Notes under the pieces: model-generated
Seen by the model: only the letters and a program-made list of their open reading frames with translations
The model's database searches: none
Told to the model about the DNA's origin: nothing
Part shown: positions 36,530-50,360 of the stretch, one piece after another
How positions within the stretch are numbered: the first letter of the stretch is position 1
Layout of the letters: each line of letters begins with the position of its first letter
Made by a program: the position numbers and the translations under genes
Assembly: GCA_036785705.1 (NCBI GenBank)
Contig: JAWUZG010000029.1
Span: 14,647,501-14,711,500 of the forward strand
Direction: 5' to 3'
Source of the DNA: Acanthornis magna
Lineage: Eukaryota; Chordata; Aves; Passeriformes; Acanthizidae
Length of the DNA stretch: 64,000 nucleotides

Positions 36530-39286
36530 CATTTTATGTGAGAGAACTCCATTTTCCTGGTCTTTAATAATTACATCCGGACTTACAATAATTCTTTCAT
36601 TACACTTAAGATTTCACCTATATTGACCACAAAGCCTTGGCTTTAAATATCAGTTGTGTTTCCTTTATCACTCACAGCAAGATTTGGAGTCCAACGAAGT
36701 ATATCCAGGAGCACACTGAAAAATATTAACTTACATTTTGGGATAAAGTTGATAAATGAATGCTATTTGTACATATTCCCTGGATAACTATTTCTCTACT
36801 TGTACATCTGATATCATCAACCAACAGTGAAGCTACCTGCTGTTTGTTATTAGGATACAAAGAGGAATTTGTGGTGAAGATTCAAAAGTGTATGTATGCA
36901 GTAGGAGAGAGTGGAAAATGGGAATGGTTGGATACACAAGTCTATAAGGACGCAGAAGCAAAACAGGAGAGAGACATACTAACAGGGAATTCGGGCAGCG
37001 AACTAGGAACTACCAACCAGAATGAACATAAACTAAATGGCAAGCTAAGAGGGCTAATAGGGTCTGAAGTGGCATGGCCCACAAAGAAAGTAATGGGCAA
37101 GACAGAGAAGTTGACAGTGAAATGGTCAAAGCAAAAAGGGTTTGAAAACCACAATAAAACATTCAAGCTAGGAGAATAAGATTTGATGAAGAAACAGTGT
37201 CAACAAGAAAAATCTAAGAAGATGGACCTGGAACTGTGTGAGAAATAACCTTCATGGCACTTGAGAGTCACTGTGCAACCAAGTATTTGTTGAGTGTGCT
37301 GGCCAACACATCTATTCTTTTAGACACCTCTCCTGTTTACCAAAAATGAGGCTGATGTTGCATATATTATTTTATAAAATAACTGTGCATCTTTATTACT
37401 GATGTTGGATGGTTATCTTATGTCATGCATTTGGTATCCAACATAAGTTCTATATTTTCTCAAAAGACCACTTCCATGAGGGCCAAATAAGGCTTAACAG
37501 AAATTCACAGAAAACATATAATTTTTCAAAAATACTCCATTATCTTAAAAGAAACAAACAAAAAATCAAACAAAAATTGAACTTGCAATTCAGCTGGCTG
37601 AAAATGCATTTCAAAAGTTATTAACTAACTGAAAACTGATGAAATTCAATTTCAATTTCAATAAAATTTTTTTGGCATCTCATAGAAGAAAAGGAGAGAG
37701 TGGCAAATAATTAGTGTTTTCTATATTTAACCTTCCAAGAATATGTCAGAGATGGTTTAATTTTTCTTGTATACTTAACACAGTAACCATGTGTGCCAAA
37801 AAAACACATAGCACCCTGGAACCATCATGCTATAGGGAGCTGATGCACAAAACAGATGCAATAACAAATGTGTTATATTGCTAAACAAACACACTAAATG
37901 CTAACATGAATTTTGTGAAGTATCAAGTGTAATGTCATGAAAGAAAATATAGAAAAATCATTATAGATTATTTTCTTCTTTGGTCTTCTCATTTTATAAT
38001 AGCAGTTAAGGCTCCAAATCTGTACAATGTTAGGGCAGCAGCTGGGTCACCTTTTTCGGTTTTCAATTCCTCTCACTTGTCTATCATGTTTCTAACTTTA
38101 GAACTGTAATGCAATAAATGCTTTCTCTAGGAGCAAATTAATCAGTTTATTGCAGAAAATAATATCAACTCCTTGCAAAAACCCCTCTATATCAAAAACT
38201 CTTCAAAATAACAGATAATGTAGTTGCCTTTTCCATTGTATCTCCTATATTTTGTCAGAGGGGTAAAATGATGGTGGGATTATATCTCTGCTCAGTTACA
38301 AATCTTAAATGTCAATGAGACAAATTCTCCTTATATTCTCAGCACTGAACTTCTGACTTTACTCACAGAACAGCCTCCCCCGCCCCAAATAGATGCAATA
38401 CAAAGAGCTCTACACAAACTTTCTCTGGATTACCTAATTAGTCAATGGTAATCAGCCAACCAGAAAATTAGAGTACAATATACACAGGACATGACTGTAT
38501 TTTTATCTCCCGCTGTTTAGAATGGTTTGTTTGCATCTAAAAAGAGTGTCAACAGTGCTCAGCTTCAATTTGAATCTACTCTAACCTGAACAGCTACAAG
38601 ACTTCCTTAAATAGCCTGCAGGAGCAGGAACTCTAATAGAAGCCCATATGCTTGCAACTACCTCCTTGAAAACTGCTATACTTATTCTGGTGGTAAAACA
38701 GATCCAATGCAAGAGCTCTGATTTCTTCACTTCAGAACTTATATGTGATAAGCAGACCTAGGGTATTTCCCGCTGGATATGTTTTACAGAATATCTTCAA
38801 AGAACATATCTGTGTGGTTAGGGAAAAGACACATGAAACTATAATAGCAGAGGCTGGCATACAATACTTATAACAAAGGCATTAGCATTAGACATTACCA
38901 TCCTTCCTGTTAGCATCCTGACACTTGATGTCAATATTGTGAACCAAGTAATGTTATGCCTTGCTTTGAAAACACAGGAGTAATGTAAACATCCAGCTAA
39001 GACTTAAGTTTTGGAAGGTCAGATAAACTATTTCATGGATACATACATCATTTGTAGGTCTCAGAGAAAACCAAATGCTATTATTCTTTTACATTTTAAA
39101 TATTTTAAGTTGTTGGCATCCATTTACCAATCAGATGAACAGAGAAACCAGTTTCATTTTGCTCTGACTTCCAGAGTAAAATACTGGCATTACTGACGGT
39201 GCTGAACATTTTGCCACTGAGAAAATGATACTTTAATTTCTGTGTTGTTTACTATGAGATGAGAGCGAGGAGCATTTACTAACCAT

Positions 39287-39347
39287 AAAAAAAAAAAAAA
39301 AAAAGAGAGAAAAAAGAAAAAAAAGAAAAAAAGAAGAAAGAAGAAGA
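39287..39347 (+). repeat. 61-base pure purine tract
   Basis: Every base from 39287 to 39347 is A or G. It starts as an 18-base A run, then changes to GAGAGA, (A)nG and GAAGAAAGAAGAAG units. Such tracts are common simple repeats and can adopt triplex structures in vitro; nothing here shows that it does. Confidence 0.9.
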
Positions 39348-40654
39348 CAATGACCAGTAATAAAATTAGGAAAGTAAAGTAGACATACAGATGTTAAAAG
39401 CAAGAAAAAATTTTAAAGTTTTTTTTTCTTTTCAACAGAAAAAACACAAATTGACTATATTGTGTAAAAAACCTGTTTCCCATCTTCATTTGTAGAAACA
39501 CTTAGATGAATTTCTATAATAAGTCTTTGAATGGAAGAACAAGCTCTCCAGTGACAGGGAAAGTAGGTACTGCATATCTCTGCATCACACTCACTGAAGT
39601 GAGTATAACCAAGGGTTAAAAGCAGCACCAATTTAATTTCAAGTAGAAGATGGCCTCTTTGGTTAGTCTTTCAGAAAAGAGCTAATTTGTTGATAAATTG
39701 CTCCTGTCATCCTTTAAAGAGGCTGGTCATCTGAAATAATAGAATGACATTATTATTCTGTCAGAAATTTAGAGAACAAAGGAAAATATATCCTAGGTAT
39801 ATAAAAAAGACCCTCAGGTATGTGTTCATACAAGTCTAACGTCTATTAAATTGTTTAATGATTTTTGAAAATAAGGCAACAAATTTATACTAAAATTCTA
39901 AAATATTTTCAAAGCTTATAAAAGGTGCTTTCAATGAAATGGAAGAGTTTGATTTAACCTTGTACATTTTTATTGTGTATTTTTATTCCAACTTATAGTT
40001 TTGAAAAATCTCATTTAATTCACATTTTCCTTCTCCCTTTGTCTTCTCAACTTCTCATTTCAGAAAGGTCTGATCTTTGACTTAGGCAGTGCAGTACTTC
40101 ATCCCTTTTGAGCATTGATGTAGACTATTGTATTATTCTTGAGGCAGAAATGTCAGGTACTATCAAGAGCTGCACTACTGCTCCTTGCAGTCAGGAAGAC
40201 TTTAACCAAACCCTGGGTTCCTTATTCAGGATGTTTTTTGAGAGAAGTACCTTACGTTGCATTGCCCAAATAATGTTGCTTGTAAGTGGATAAACACAAA
40301 GCCCACTCTATCTACATGCAGTGAGGATTTCTGTATACATCTGACTCAGAAACAGCCATGAGGTTGTTGTTGTACTCTTGAGTGAAAACACTGGTAATTT
40401 GAAAAAAGAAAATGGGAAGAAACTGTGGGTAATCCTCCAGCTCTTGTGTTTACCTGCAGCTGCTGGCTGAACCCCCAAAAAACGTTCTCAGATGGTACAT
40501 GCTGTAAACTCTGTGACAGGAGGTGACTGAAAATGTGTCCTCCCTGATATTATCATTTGTAACCACCACCAATATGACTTGCAATTCAACCTCTGTAAGG
40601 CATATTAAATTAAAGCTAATAAATGTTTAATTTTCTCAATTCACAGGTTAAAAA

Positions 40655-40736
40655 GCATGGGTCATGTTGTGTGCTAACACAAGTGCCAAATGTTATTTTC
40701 TATCACAAAGTGAAATATGCAGCATGACCCACATGC
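40655..40736. repeat. Imperfect inverted repeat with GGGTCATG arms
   Basis: GCATGGGTCATG at 40655-40666 is answered on the opposite strand by GCATGACCCACATGC at 40722-40736, sharing an exact GGGTCATG/CATGACCC core. Directly after the first arm, TTGTGT-GCTA-ACACAA forms a perfect six-base hairpin stem. GGGTCA is also the half-site of many nuclear receptors. Arm length is short enough that chance is possible. Confidence 0.5.
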
Positions 40737-41479
40737 AAATACACTGATACAAAGTCAGAAATATTTCCACTCTGAAAATGAAAGATCTTATTCAAAGGAG
40801 TTACAGCAAAATATCTTGAAAGTTCTATCCATTAACTTAATGAGAATACGGGCTAACTTGATGGAAAAAATAAAATGAGGATTTGTCTATGACTGCAAAA
40901 TGCCTCACAGAATGAGATTGCTTACACCAGAAGGTAAGGATTTCACTTCCCATATAGTGACTTTGTTCAAGAAACCTCAAAAAGTGCTCTGTTGTGCACT
41001 TCCCAGTAGACTTTATCTGCAAGTGCTACTCAGCAGAAAAACATATAAAAACATGTTGAAAGAGAGTGTATACATTAAGAGAAAATTAGACCTTGGAATT
41101 CCCAATGAAACTGAAAAGCACCAGAATTGCTTGCAGGAATTCACTCTTCCCTTGTCTTCTCTTCCTTTTCTTCCTTCATGCCTGCCTGCCAAAGGCCGTT
41201 GGCTTCTGTCATCAGTTACAGCTGGACTTCATTCTGCTTTTACCATTGCTATCCTCTGTATAAGGCTAGGTTTATTTCTGGCATTGTTGGTTACTGATAG
41301 ATTTAGCTCCCAGAATTTGTAAATCTAAAAATATATATATTGCCATATTTTAGAGTTTCAAGAGATGGCTATTTTCATGAGAAAAAGTTAAAATTTCTAC
41401 ATTCTTTTCATATTACCTCTACCGCAAGTAAGTAGCAGTATTTTTAAGATAAGCTGCAATTTTCTTTTATCTTACTAAA

Positions 41480-41830
41480 GCAAATACATGTTATAATTAG
41501 TTTTTTTTTTACTTGCATATTAGCTTCATAATACTATATTACAAAATTCCATACACATGTAAATTAGACCTAATTGGACTGGCTCATCAATCTGTTCCTC
41601 AATTACATAAGAAAAATACATTAACTGAATGTGATTTATGTATAAGGTACTTGTGAATGTTCGTGATGGAATTCATAAAGCGCTCATTTGCATGTCCTAA
41701 TTAGCAGTTTATTAATCTTAAATGCATACAGAAATTAACAGCATTTTAATCTCCTAAAATGCAGCTTTTTTATCCTTTCATTAGCAACCATCAGTCTTAG
41801 CATGAGACAATTTTAATAACTTATAGTACA
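41480..41830. promoter_or_regulatory. Candidate conserved enhancer-like element
   Basis: A perfect POU octamer ATTTGCAT (41686-41693) lies five bases before a homeodomain site TAATTAG (41698-41704), with ATTAAT at 41711-41716 and further TAATTAG at 41494-41500. The segment is unique, free of transposon sequence, and in a repeat-poor interval. This combination resembles deeply conserved vertebrate noncoding elements. Function and conservation cannot be tested from one sequence. Confidence 0.3.
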
Positions 41831-41980
41831 GATTATGATTGCCTATGTACATATAAAAATATATAAAGGTCTTGTGAACAATTTTGTCTTCCCTTCACCC
41901 TGAAGAATTGCCACAGGAGACTGTATGGCTTTGTGGAGTAAGACTTTAATAAAAATAAATGATGAAACTTTTCCAAGTAG

Positions 41981-42006
41981 TTATATATATTTTTATATAT
42001 ATATAG
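41981..42006. repeat. TA/TTTTATA microsatellite
   Basis: Two TA runs are separated by TTTT. Simple repeat. Confidence 0.8.
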
Positions 42007-44940
42007 CCTTTTTGCTAAGTAGTATCATATTTTAAATCACCACAGGTTAATTTTCCTTTTGGAACAGAGATTGATTACATGAAAGATTTTTTTTTTTTAT
42101 TTGCATCTTCCATTTCATGTTTATAGAATGTACACAATATATTTAACTGGAGAGGAGAGGCCAGCTAATTAAATGTCCTAAGAACCAAATACCAAATGTA
42201 ATATATGTTGCATAACAGTGAAATTTTAAACAACATTGAGAAAGAATTTTATTCCATTTTTTCTGAATCTCCGTTGAAGACAGAATGATAACCGCTCTGT
42301 TCAGCAAAGTATCAGGCAGGTGTGCTTTCTAATTTTAAACTGTAGTAACAAGTCATTGCTGATTGTTGGGCAATGACTCACAACTTTCAAATTCTTCAGA
42401 CTGCAATTTGCTTTTGCAAGTATGCTATTTTCTGTTCCATATTTTACATTAAAAGCTTAATGCTCACAATACTATTTCTTTCTTCCTCGCTTAAATTCAA
42501 GTGCAGACTAATAAACCATCTAATTTACTTTTATATTGAGCTGCACCACTTGCAACCTACAAATAACATAGAGCAAGAAACACATACATGAGGTTTTGTA
42601 CAAGACTCGGGATTCATTATTACTGTGTAATGGGTGTTCGCTGATTGTACAATCACATAATATTCCTAGGGAGGAAGACTAAGGTCATGGCAGTGGCACT
42701 GATAACATTGGCTCCTTCTGTGGGGCCAATCTTAGTGGAGTACCAAAAGGACCAGGTAAAAAAAGCATTTTAGTGTGCTTTAGGCAGGATAGAAATAATC
42801 TTTCCTTTTTTCTTCAGCTCCTGCTTATTTATCAGTCTGAGGTGATGCCAGTCATCCTGTAGTCACAGTAGAAGGTGGACACTTTGTCACAGGACTAGGC
42901 ATGGTGACATTGCCCACAGCTCCTAGACTTGCTCTTTTTAGTCAGGCTCTTATTTTTGTCTTTTACACACAGATCTCACTTCCATTAAGAATCCAACACA
43001 GTGACCACAGTGACCAAGGTACAACAACAGTGCCTTTAGAGAGAACTCTTTAAAGGATCACTTGTGTAAAGCTGGACCATTTATCTACTTCAAGAAAACT
43101 GCAGGTGAGAAGCCCCTGTTGCCTCCTCCATTTAAAAAGTATATTCAAACATAAGTGTTTTCTTTAGCTCTGTTGTTCAAAATATTTCACAAAAATGAAG
43201 ACTTAGAAGTATCTGTAATTGCTGGGTATGAAAACGATAAAAAGAATTTCAAACCCAAGATCCTATTGTGTATGTGTCTCATTTAAGGTGTTTCACATAT
43301 AATGTCCTACAGGTGGTGGGGAGAGAAGGAAGCTCTATCTTCAAAAACTCCTCTAGAAGTTAGGTTCTTTAAAAGTGATAAGCCAAAAATAGAGGTCCTA
43401 AAAATCACAAGTTATTTTAACAATTATAATATGAATCTTTAAGTGATCTGAAGTTGAAACACTCCCAGAAACAGAACCTTGGACTTTTGGCTTCTAGTCC
43501 AAAATAAAGCTGAGAAAATCAGTGTAACACAGAGCAAAATTGAAAATGAGAGAAGGAGATGTTGTCCTTGAAATCAAAATGTTATTTTATCAGTGCTTTG
43601 GAAAGAAATGTTCCAAGAAATAAAATTGTCATGCTGCATATAAAAGGAGAAGTTTTGAGAACTGAGTTAAGATATTCTACTCGTTATCCTTTCTCCTTTA
43701 AAATACATTGTACTTACATATAGCGTATTAATGTTTACATTATAAATGCCTGAAAACACAAAAATCTTACTTAAAGTACACATTGACACCCAAACTTGAA
43801 CTTTCTGGTTCAGTTTATAGATAAGTAAGTACCAGCCAGATGAGATGTAAATGGTGAAAATGGTACCAAATTTTAGACTGATGGATATTTAAAAAATGAG
43901 TATGAATAACAAATTGAACTTGTGATCTAAGTCCAGCTGTCGTGACAAAATAATATGAGTGTACAAATGTTAATCTATGCATAATGCATCCTCTTGACTA
44001 CAACTGGCTGAATTTCATGTAGATAGGATTAACTATACTTGTCTAGCGTATGCACAGACTAACATCCAGTCCATTTTACCTTCCCTGCATTTGTATTCTA
44101 TTGCCTGATCAACATAGAATTAAATCAAAACAGCAGTTTCTAACATTATTTTAGTTTGACTAAGTGCTTTGCTTGTCTACTGTTTGGAATTGTAATATGC
44201 AATAAGACAAAGTAAATGCAATTCAGGAAGTTAAAGAAGTTTTAAAAATTGCCAGAGTCATACATGAGATGCAAAGTAATTTTTCAGTCTGAAATTAATA
44301 GTTTCCAATGTGTACTGTCTCTGAGGTAGTAATCCATAACTAAATCCTTTGGCACCTATCCATCAGGAAATGTAACATTGTCTAAACAGTTAAAAGTGCA
44401 ATCATATCTCATTTGATGCAATATTGTAAGCTCAACTCTACTGTACTCATTAAATTGAATATAAGAGAGGCTAACAAAAAAAAAGTTAGTCTGTGCTACC
44501 CAGCTTTCTCAGACAATTACATCTGTTATGGAAAGTGCCTACCTTGATTTCTAAAGATGTATGGTAATTTTCTATTAACAAGGCCAATAAAAATAATGCC
44601 CATCTTGGTGTCAGAATATACCTATTATCCGGTTGTCAATTTTTTATCTGTGTGAGTTTGCTACATCTTCAGCTTGCCTTGAGCAGAAAAGAATCTTGAA
44701 GCAAACTTGAGCTGAATACAAACTCAAAGATTTCATTTAATTTTACATTGATAATTTTTCATCTATAATTTAATATCATAAACATTTTAGGAACTCACTC
44801 ATAACTTTTCAATTTTGAAAGGACAGAAAATGAAAAAAAAATCAGTCTAGTCTGAAACTTCAAATAAAAACCATTGGCATTAGCCAATCAAAGCTGGAAG
44901 TCAGCCCTTGACTAGATCAGAATAGTTAGATACATGCAAA

Positions 44941-44981
44941 CACATATATACGTATATATATGTGGAGTGTGTGTGTGTATT
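44941..44981. repeat. TA palindrome plus GT microsatellite
   Basis: A TA-rich palindrome centred on ACGT (TATATACGTATATA is its own reverse complement) is followed by GTGTGTGTGTGTAT. Compound simple repeat. Confidence 0.85.
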
Positions 44982-46017
44982 AGCCACTCATAATTTTGAT
45001 CTCATTAAAATTAAAATAGAGAAAGTGGAAAATAGACTTAGATACTAAATTTAATCAAATTTCATAAGGTTCCAGTGGTTTTCTTAAAGGATTTATCCCT
45101 GCAATGGAAGATGGAGTCACACTTTTTGCAAGGTGAACAGAAATGATCAGGATAACTTGGGAGTGTGTGAATCACCACTTAGAAACCATTTGGCTTTGGA
45201 ACATTTGCTGGTAATGGCTGAGTTAAATGTTCTGTGCTTATCTCTGTAAACTAGCATAAAGCAAAGAGCTGAGTACAGACGAGATTCTTCTGACCTGAGT
45301 GCATTTGCTATGTGAATTGGACGGAGATTTTTCATTTCCTGTATCATTCACCATAAACCAAACAATTCCCCAAAGCTCAATCATTCATTACTCTTGAAAA
45401 AACAATAAAGCAAAAGAAGATAGAAAGAAAAATATTGTGTTGATTATGAATAAGAAAATAGAGATTTTTCACTTAGAATTGCAAGTTGTGTTGACAGGCG
45501 CGTGCACTACCTTATAACTTCTGGAATAATGCTTACTTTCCATTTGCTTAAAAACTTCAGCACCAACATAAAAAGAGATGAAAATCTCAATGCCTCCTAT
45601 GCTTTCTGTGGGTGTTTCAAGTTGTAAGAAATGCAACTCACTAATTTTAGACTTATCCTCAAAGTAAGATTAAAGAAACCTTTCTCCCTGTCTCGCATTA
45701 GCAAGCACTCCCACTCCACACACTGGACTCCTGCATAGCACTTAGTTAAAAGATACAGTTCAAGGTACAGTTTCTGCCACAGGAAAATGCAAAACACAAA
45801 TCTTAAACATCTAATCATGAGTATGGCCTGTTGCTGTAACGCTCAGGGAGTATCAGTGAAGCATTTTAGCAGCAGCAGATCTAGGACTGCTCTTGCTGCA
45901 CTGCACATGGGGCTCCATGTAACAGTAGGAAGAGCAGAGCCCTGTTTAGCAAACGAGCTATGTAACAAGCCATCCACAAGTCCATCTTCTCCAATGCTGA
46001 AGACCAAATAAATCCTA

Positions 46018-46082
46018 ATGGTGGGCTGGACTTGATGGCCTCCAGACATCCCTTAAGAATAAAGAAATTATTGTGTGATTCT
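46018..46082 (+). mobile_element. CR1 LINE tail, short and eroded
   Basis: GGTGGGCTGGACTTGATGGC, CTCCAGACATCCCTTAAGAA and TTATTGTGTGATTCTAAT match the last 60-70 bases of CR1, whose consensus has CTCCAGAGGTCCCTTCCAAC and ATTCTGTGATTC in these places. Anything further 5' (45840-46017) is not confidently CR1. Open frames covering it on both strands are incidental. Confidence 0.8.
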
Positions 46083-46274
46083 AATTGTAACTTCTGTAGT
46101 AGTAACAACATATGCTAAACTTGATTAACTGCTACAACTCAGTAATAAAAACTGCACTAATAACTCAGGCTCAAGCATCTTCCCCACTGTGGTTTCAGGT
46201 TTCCAGATTTATGGTGACAGCACAGAATGATTATTAAACCTGAGAAAATGTTAATATTAATTATATTGCATTGA

Positions 46275-46316
46275 ATTAAAAGATTAAAAGATTAAAAGAA
46301 TAGAAAAATTAAAAGA
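46275..46316 (+). repeat. ATTAAAAG minisatellite, 3-4 units
   Basis: Three perfect ATTAAAAG units (46275-46298), a degenerate unit, then one more ATTAAAAG. Local slippage repeat. Confidence 0.9.
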
Positions 46317-48639
46317 AATATTAAAGCTGTCATTTCAATGAGATCTACAGAGGACCTATCTTCTGAGACTAAGGGAAACCCCAAGCCCCTAGTCTTAGAG
46401 AGAATAAGAAGTGAACATTCCTGGACTTTCAGGTTCCTCATCTAAGCCAGAAATCTTGGAATGCACCTGGAATGCCTCTCTTTTCCATATAGTTTCCTTC
46501 CCCCAGAGTACTGAACATTTTGTGAGTGGTAATATTTTGTGAAATTCCTTCATTCACATACAGATTAAAGAATCACCTTCTATAAATAAAATTTCAAAGC
46601 ATCTCTGAATTCTTTCTATTTGTATGGACTAAACTTGCCATAGATTTTTATATTTTTCTCTCACTGAAATCCACCAATATATCTGAAGGTCTCAATCTAG
46701 CAGATGGGTAGATCTAAATAATTAAGTACCGTGGATATTTTGTGATATCAAAATGCCTATGACACCAGAGATATGCATGATATGGGAATGGATCAGGACC
46801 ATGTGCATAAGTGCATGACAATGTTAAACAAGAAAGCCAATATGGGAAGCTACAGACTTTTGACCAACTTATCTCACAAAGGCTGACGAAAAGTGAAACA
46901 GAGAAATGGGAAGGCAAGCTTTCCAGAATTTCTCCATCTCTGAGAAAATTGTTGTGCTAGGCGACAAGAAATACTTGCCTGTCCCAATCTCAAGAAGATG
47001 AATAATTTAGGACTACTGAGATGGGATATCACATTTAAGCTGTCGAACTACAAGGGCACTGGACTTAGGTCAGTATGGTAATTGAACCTTGAGAGCATCC
47101 ATGCGGACCAAATATACTGACAATCATATCCTTTGGAGGTTGAGCCCATATGCTAAACTCTGATACATACTGTTCTTTTCAAAGCTTGTACAATCTAAGG
47201 GATCTCTTCTACCACATTCCTGTTACAAGAATAATAGTTTTTACTAATTGGTTCCATTTATCTCATAAGTTTATTAAAATGTCCTATTAAGGGACAAAAC
47301 ATGACAAAAACCAGGTTTTACAGACACCTACAGAATGGTATCATGTAGATGATATCAAACTGCCAGCTACAGTATTGCAGACACCAAGGAAGAATCTTGG
47401 GTTTTGTATGATTTACTGTGTATGATTTACTCACTGTTCTAACTCACACTTGACTTAAAAGCATGCTGTAAATTGGTTCTCCTAAAAGTTATAGTCCCTG
47501 CCTGAAATTATTTCCATCCTTTCTTCTAGGTCAAAAATGGTAAAAGCACTTTTTTTAGCAACACTTTTTCATTTCTGTTATAAGAGAAAACACTTTGACA
47601 TATCAAATCATGACAGTCTTTTAAGTAAAACTTTATAGTATGATTACCCAAAAGGGATATCTCATAAAATAATGAATGACAATGCAAATGGGTTACTTTT
47701 ATGTCTCTCGTTGTTTTATTGAGTAGTGATACCTTCTGTATCTGGATTTTGAAATAATAATGAATTTTTAAGAAAATAGTGTAGTTCAAGGTTACTACAG
47801 AGATTCAGCGCCATTCTGTGCCCAAACAAAGTTCATTGAGCCAGCTGGTGGAACCATCTCTGAAGACTCATCTGTACTAGTCTCCTGATTATAATGCTAA
47901 TTTTATTTTTCAGAAAAACAGAGCATTGCATGAAGTTCCAGAAATTCAGCTACATTCTCCTGCAAACAGCTTTCAGATTTAAACCATGAACCTGCCCTGC
48001 TTTCCCATCCTGTAAAAATTGACCTGAATAATAGAATTTCTTACAATTAGCTGTTCCCCAGGCAAGTTCCCTGTGTACGCTTACTACAAGTTGAATTAAT
48101 ACCTTCCATACATGCAGCACTGTCAAATACAAGTAAAAGTAATTTTTGTGGAGGGACAAAACAGCCATGTTCAAGGCGCGACAAGTCAAGCTGGGCATCA
48201 GGCACCACTTCTGCCATTCAACCTCAGTGAACCCAAGTTTCCCTTCTAGAGGAATTGCCATATACCTAACCTAAGTACACAGCAGTACCTGGCTAGGCTC
48301 ATTAACCCAAATTTAGAAGCAAATTCAAGAGGAAGCTGGTGTGACTGCCACCCCAGAGACTACTTGCTGCATGTTAAATGCCAGCACGCCATGCAATTGT
48401 CCTCATGTATTCCTGCCAAAAATTATTTTCACTTACATTCATAAGTAAGGAGAACAAAACCTGGATCCAGATAGGCATTTATGAGGTATTCATCCCATAA
48501 GAGAAAATAATTAGATTACCTTGTGGGCAATTTCTCATTTCTTTATTTTTCAAAACTAAGGAACAAGTGCAATAAAAGCACTATTTTAAAAGGAGAAAGA
48601 GATGGATAAACCTTGCAGGTGGGCATTTATGTCTTTTTT

Positions 48640-48840
48640 TCTTCAAAGTAATAAAATCTTTGTCATTCTAAGCACCCTTTAAATTTAATAAAAATGGCAA
48701 CATATGGCTGTTTACAGAGATCTAATTAGTCCATTTCCCTAAATATGCTTTTACACTCCAAAATATTAAAATTGAAATGCAAATTGTAACATGCAGATGA
48801 GAATTAAGGAGAAATTATTTCTACTTAACTGCCTGAAGAC
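48640..48840. promoter_or_regulatory. Candidate conserved enhancer-like element
   Basis: An E-box CATATG (48701-48706), a homeodomain-like TAATTAG (48723-48729), a SOX-like CTTTGTC (48658-48664) and an octamer-like AATGCAAAT (near 48776-48784) occur within 200 bases of unique, repeat-free sequence. Compositional argument only. Confidence 0.22.
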
Positions 48841-50360
48841 AGCCAAATCCTCCTCCTATCTTTCACCCTCCCCTTCAGTTTAGCTGAAAGGTATATTGAA
48901 TAAAGATGATATTAATGTCAAACAACCCCCTTGTTTGCTTCTGAAGCCTTCATTATGCATATACTTCATCATCAAAACATGAACTATCTACAATATCTGT
49001 AACAAGGAAAGAGAATGGGAAAAAAACCCCAACAGTTCACCTGCTCAGGTCTGCAAGACCTCCAATCCTACACAAGAAGCCTTTTCTGTGTACATTTATA
49101 ACAAGAAGATTAGTAACATTCAAATCCCTTTCATATGGCTGGATATCTGCATGGAATACTGTATGTGACCTTCTAAAGGACAGAAGCTGCTATGTTAAAC
49201 ACTTAATGGTCTCCTATGGTCTGTTCCTCTGGTCCATAGCAATGGGTAACGCCAGATGTTTTGGAAAAAGTGGTGGAAAGTGATAAAAGTGGTTATGTAT
49301 TTCAGCACAGCAGTGGGATATTTTTTCATAACCACCGATGATGCTTGCACTATGTTACAACATAATGCAGCAGACTAAGTTCTACTTTAACTAGTACAAC
49401 AGCTGACAGCTTTTATTCATGCTATTTAAATGACCACAGCCCTGTCTCATTGCAGAAGTGTGCTGCTTCTGTATGAATACAAGGTCTATTTCCCTATAAA
49501 TCATTAAAATATTTTCTGGGAAATATCAAACTACCATGACACAAGCACTATTTCTGTTTCTTCTATGTATAGGAAAAAAAAAAAAGCTTACATGAAGCAA
49601 TTGAAAGCGTCACTGAGATTTGCCACAGTAGTCAACTCACTCTCCCATTAACCTATAAAAACAAATATCTATATTTGGGATAATAAAAGCCTCACAAGGC
49701 TAAAGAAGAGATTATTCCAGCTGAAGATGTTCCATTTTAAACAAAAAGTAGTGAAATGGAATATACAAATGCACATGTATAACAAATGTAAGAATACAAT
49801 CAGACTGAAATTACACAGAGACACAAAGGGCACCTGTGCTTCTGGCTTCTCGTCTGTCTGAAGAGAAATAGCTGATGTCAAAGAGTGGTAATGATGTCTC
49901 CAAGATTCATTGTTCTGGGAGATGTCAATACAGATACAGGCAGTGCCTCTAATGCTTTCAATTAACTTGTGTCCATCACAAGAATCACAGGATTGCTCAA
50001 GGTGCTGTTAATCTGGTTTATATGCAGATATAATGGATGTAATAATTAGATTCTTTCTACACCTTCCAATGGAGGTTAAAGCTCCTTCATTTGTTTGTCT
50101 AAAAGGTGATGTCTAAGGAGCAATGACATGGATCCAGTAAGTTTCCAAAATACTTTGAATATTCCACCACTGGCTGATGGTTTGGAGAGAAGATAAATTA
50201 CTTCCAAAGCTGTTTTTGCATTTCCTCAAATGCCTGGATGTTCATAACTGCTTTATCAGGAAAGTAACCTGAGGAATTTTAGTTACACGTGACATATAAT
50301 ATTAGGTGTCAAGGAGGAAAAATCCTTTGTGGAAACAGTTAAATGGAACATGGTGTAAAC

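Larger units (their letters stand above)
28691..46017. other. Repeat-poor noncoding sequence, about 17 kb
   Basis: No host exon, RNA gene or transposon was recognised across the whole stretch apart from the simple repeats listed separately. The two longest open frames, 139 codons at 36760-37179 and 140 codons at 40900-41322 (both plus strand), have no domain, membrane pattern or repeat that I recognise. Their lengths are near the maximum expected by chance for this composition. Confidence 0.6.
46083..50360. other. AT-rich noncoding sequence, about 4.3 kb
   Basis: No gene, RNA gene or transposon was recognised apart from the simple repeat and candidate element listed separately. A 103-codon minus-strand open frame (47950-48261) shows no family signature. 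Confidence 0.6.

Noticed and set aside
36760..37179. 139-codon open frame on the plus strand as a possible gene
   Set aside because: The predicted sequence is unlike any family I know and the frame lies in featureless sequence; length is within the chance range.
40900..41322. 140-codon open frame on the plus strand as a possible gene
   Set aside because: No motif, domain or exon structure was recognised. With stops at roughly 1 in 15 codons, a frame of this length is expected about once by chance in 64 kb over six frames.
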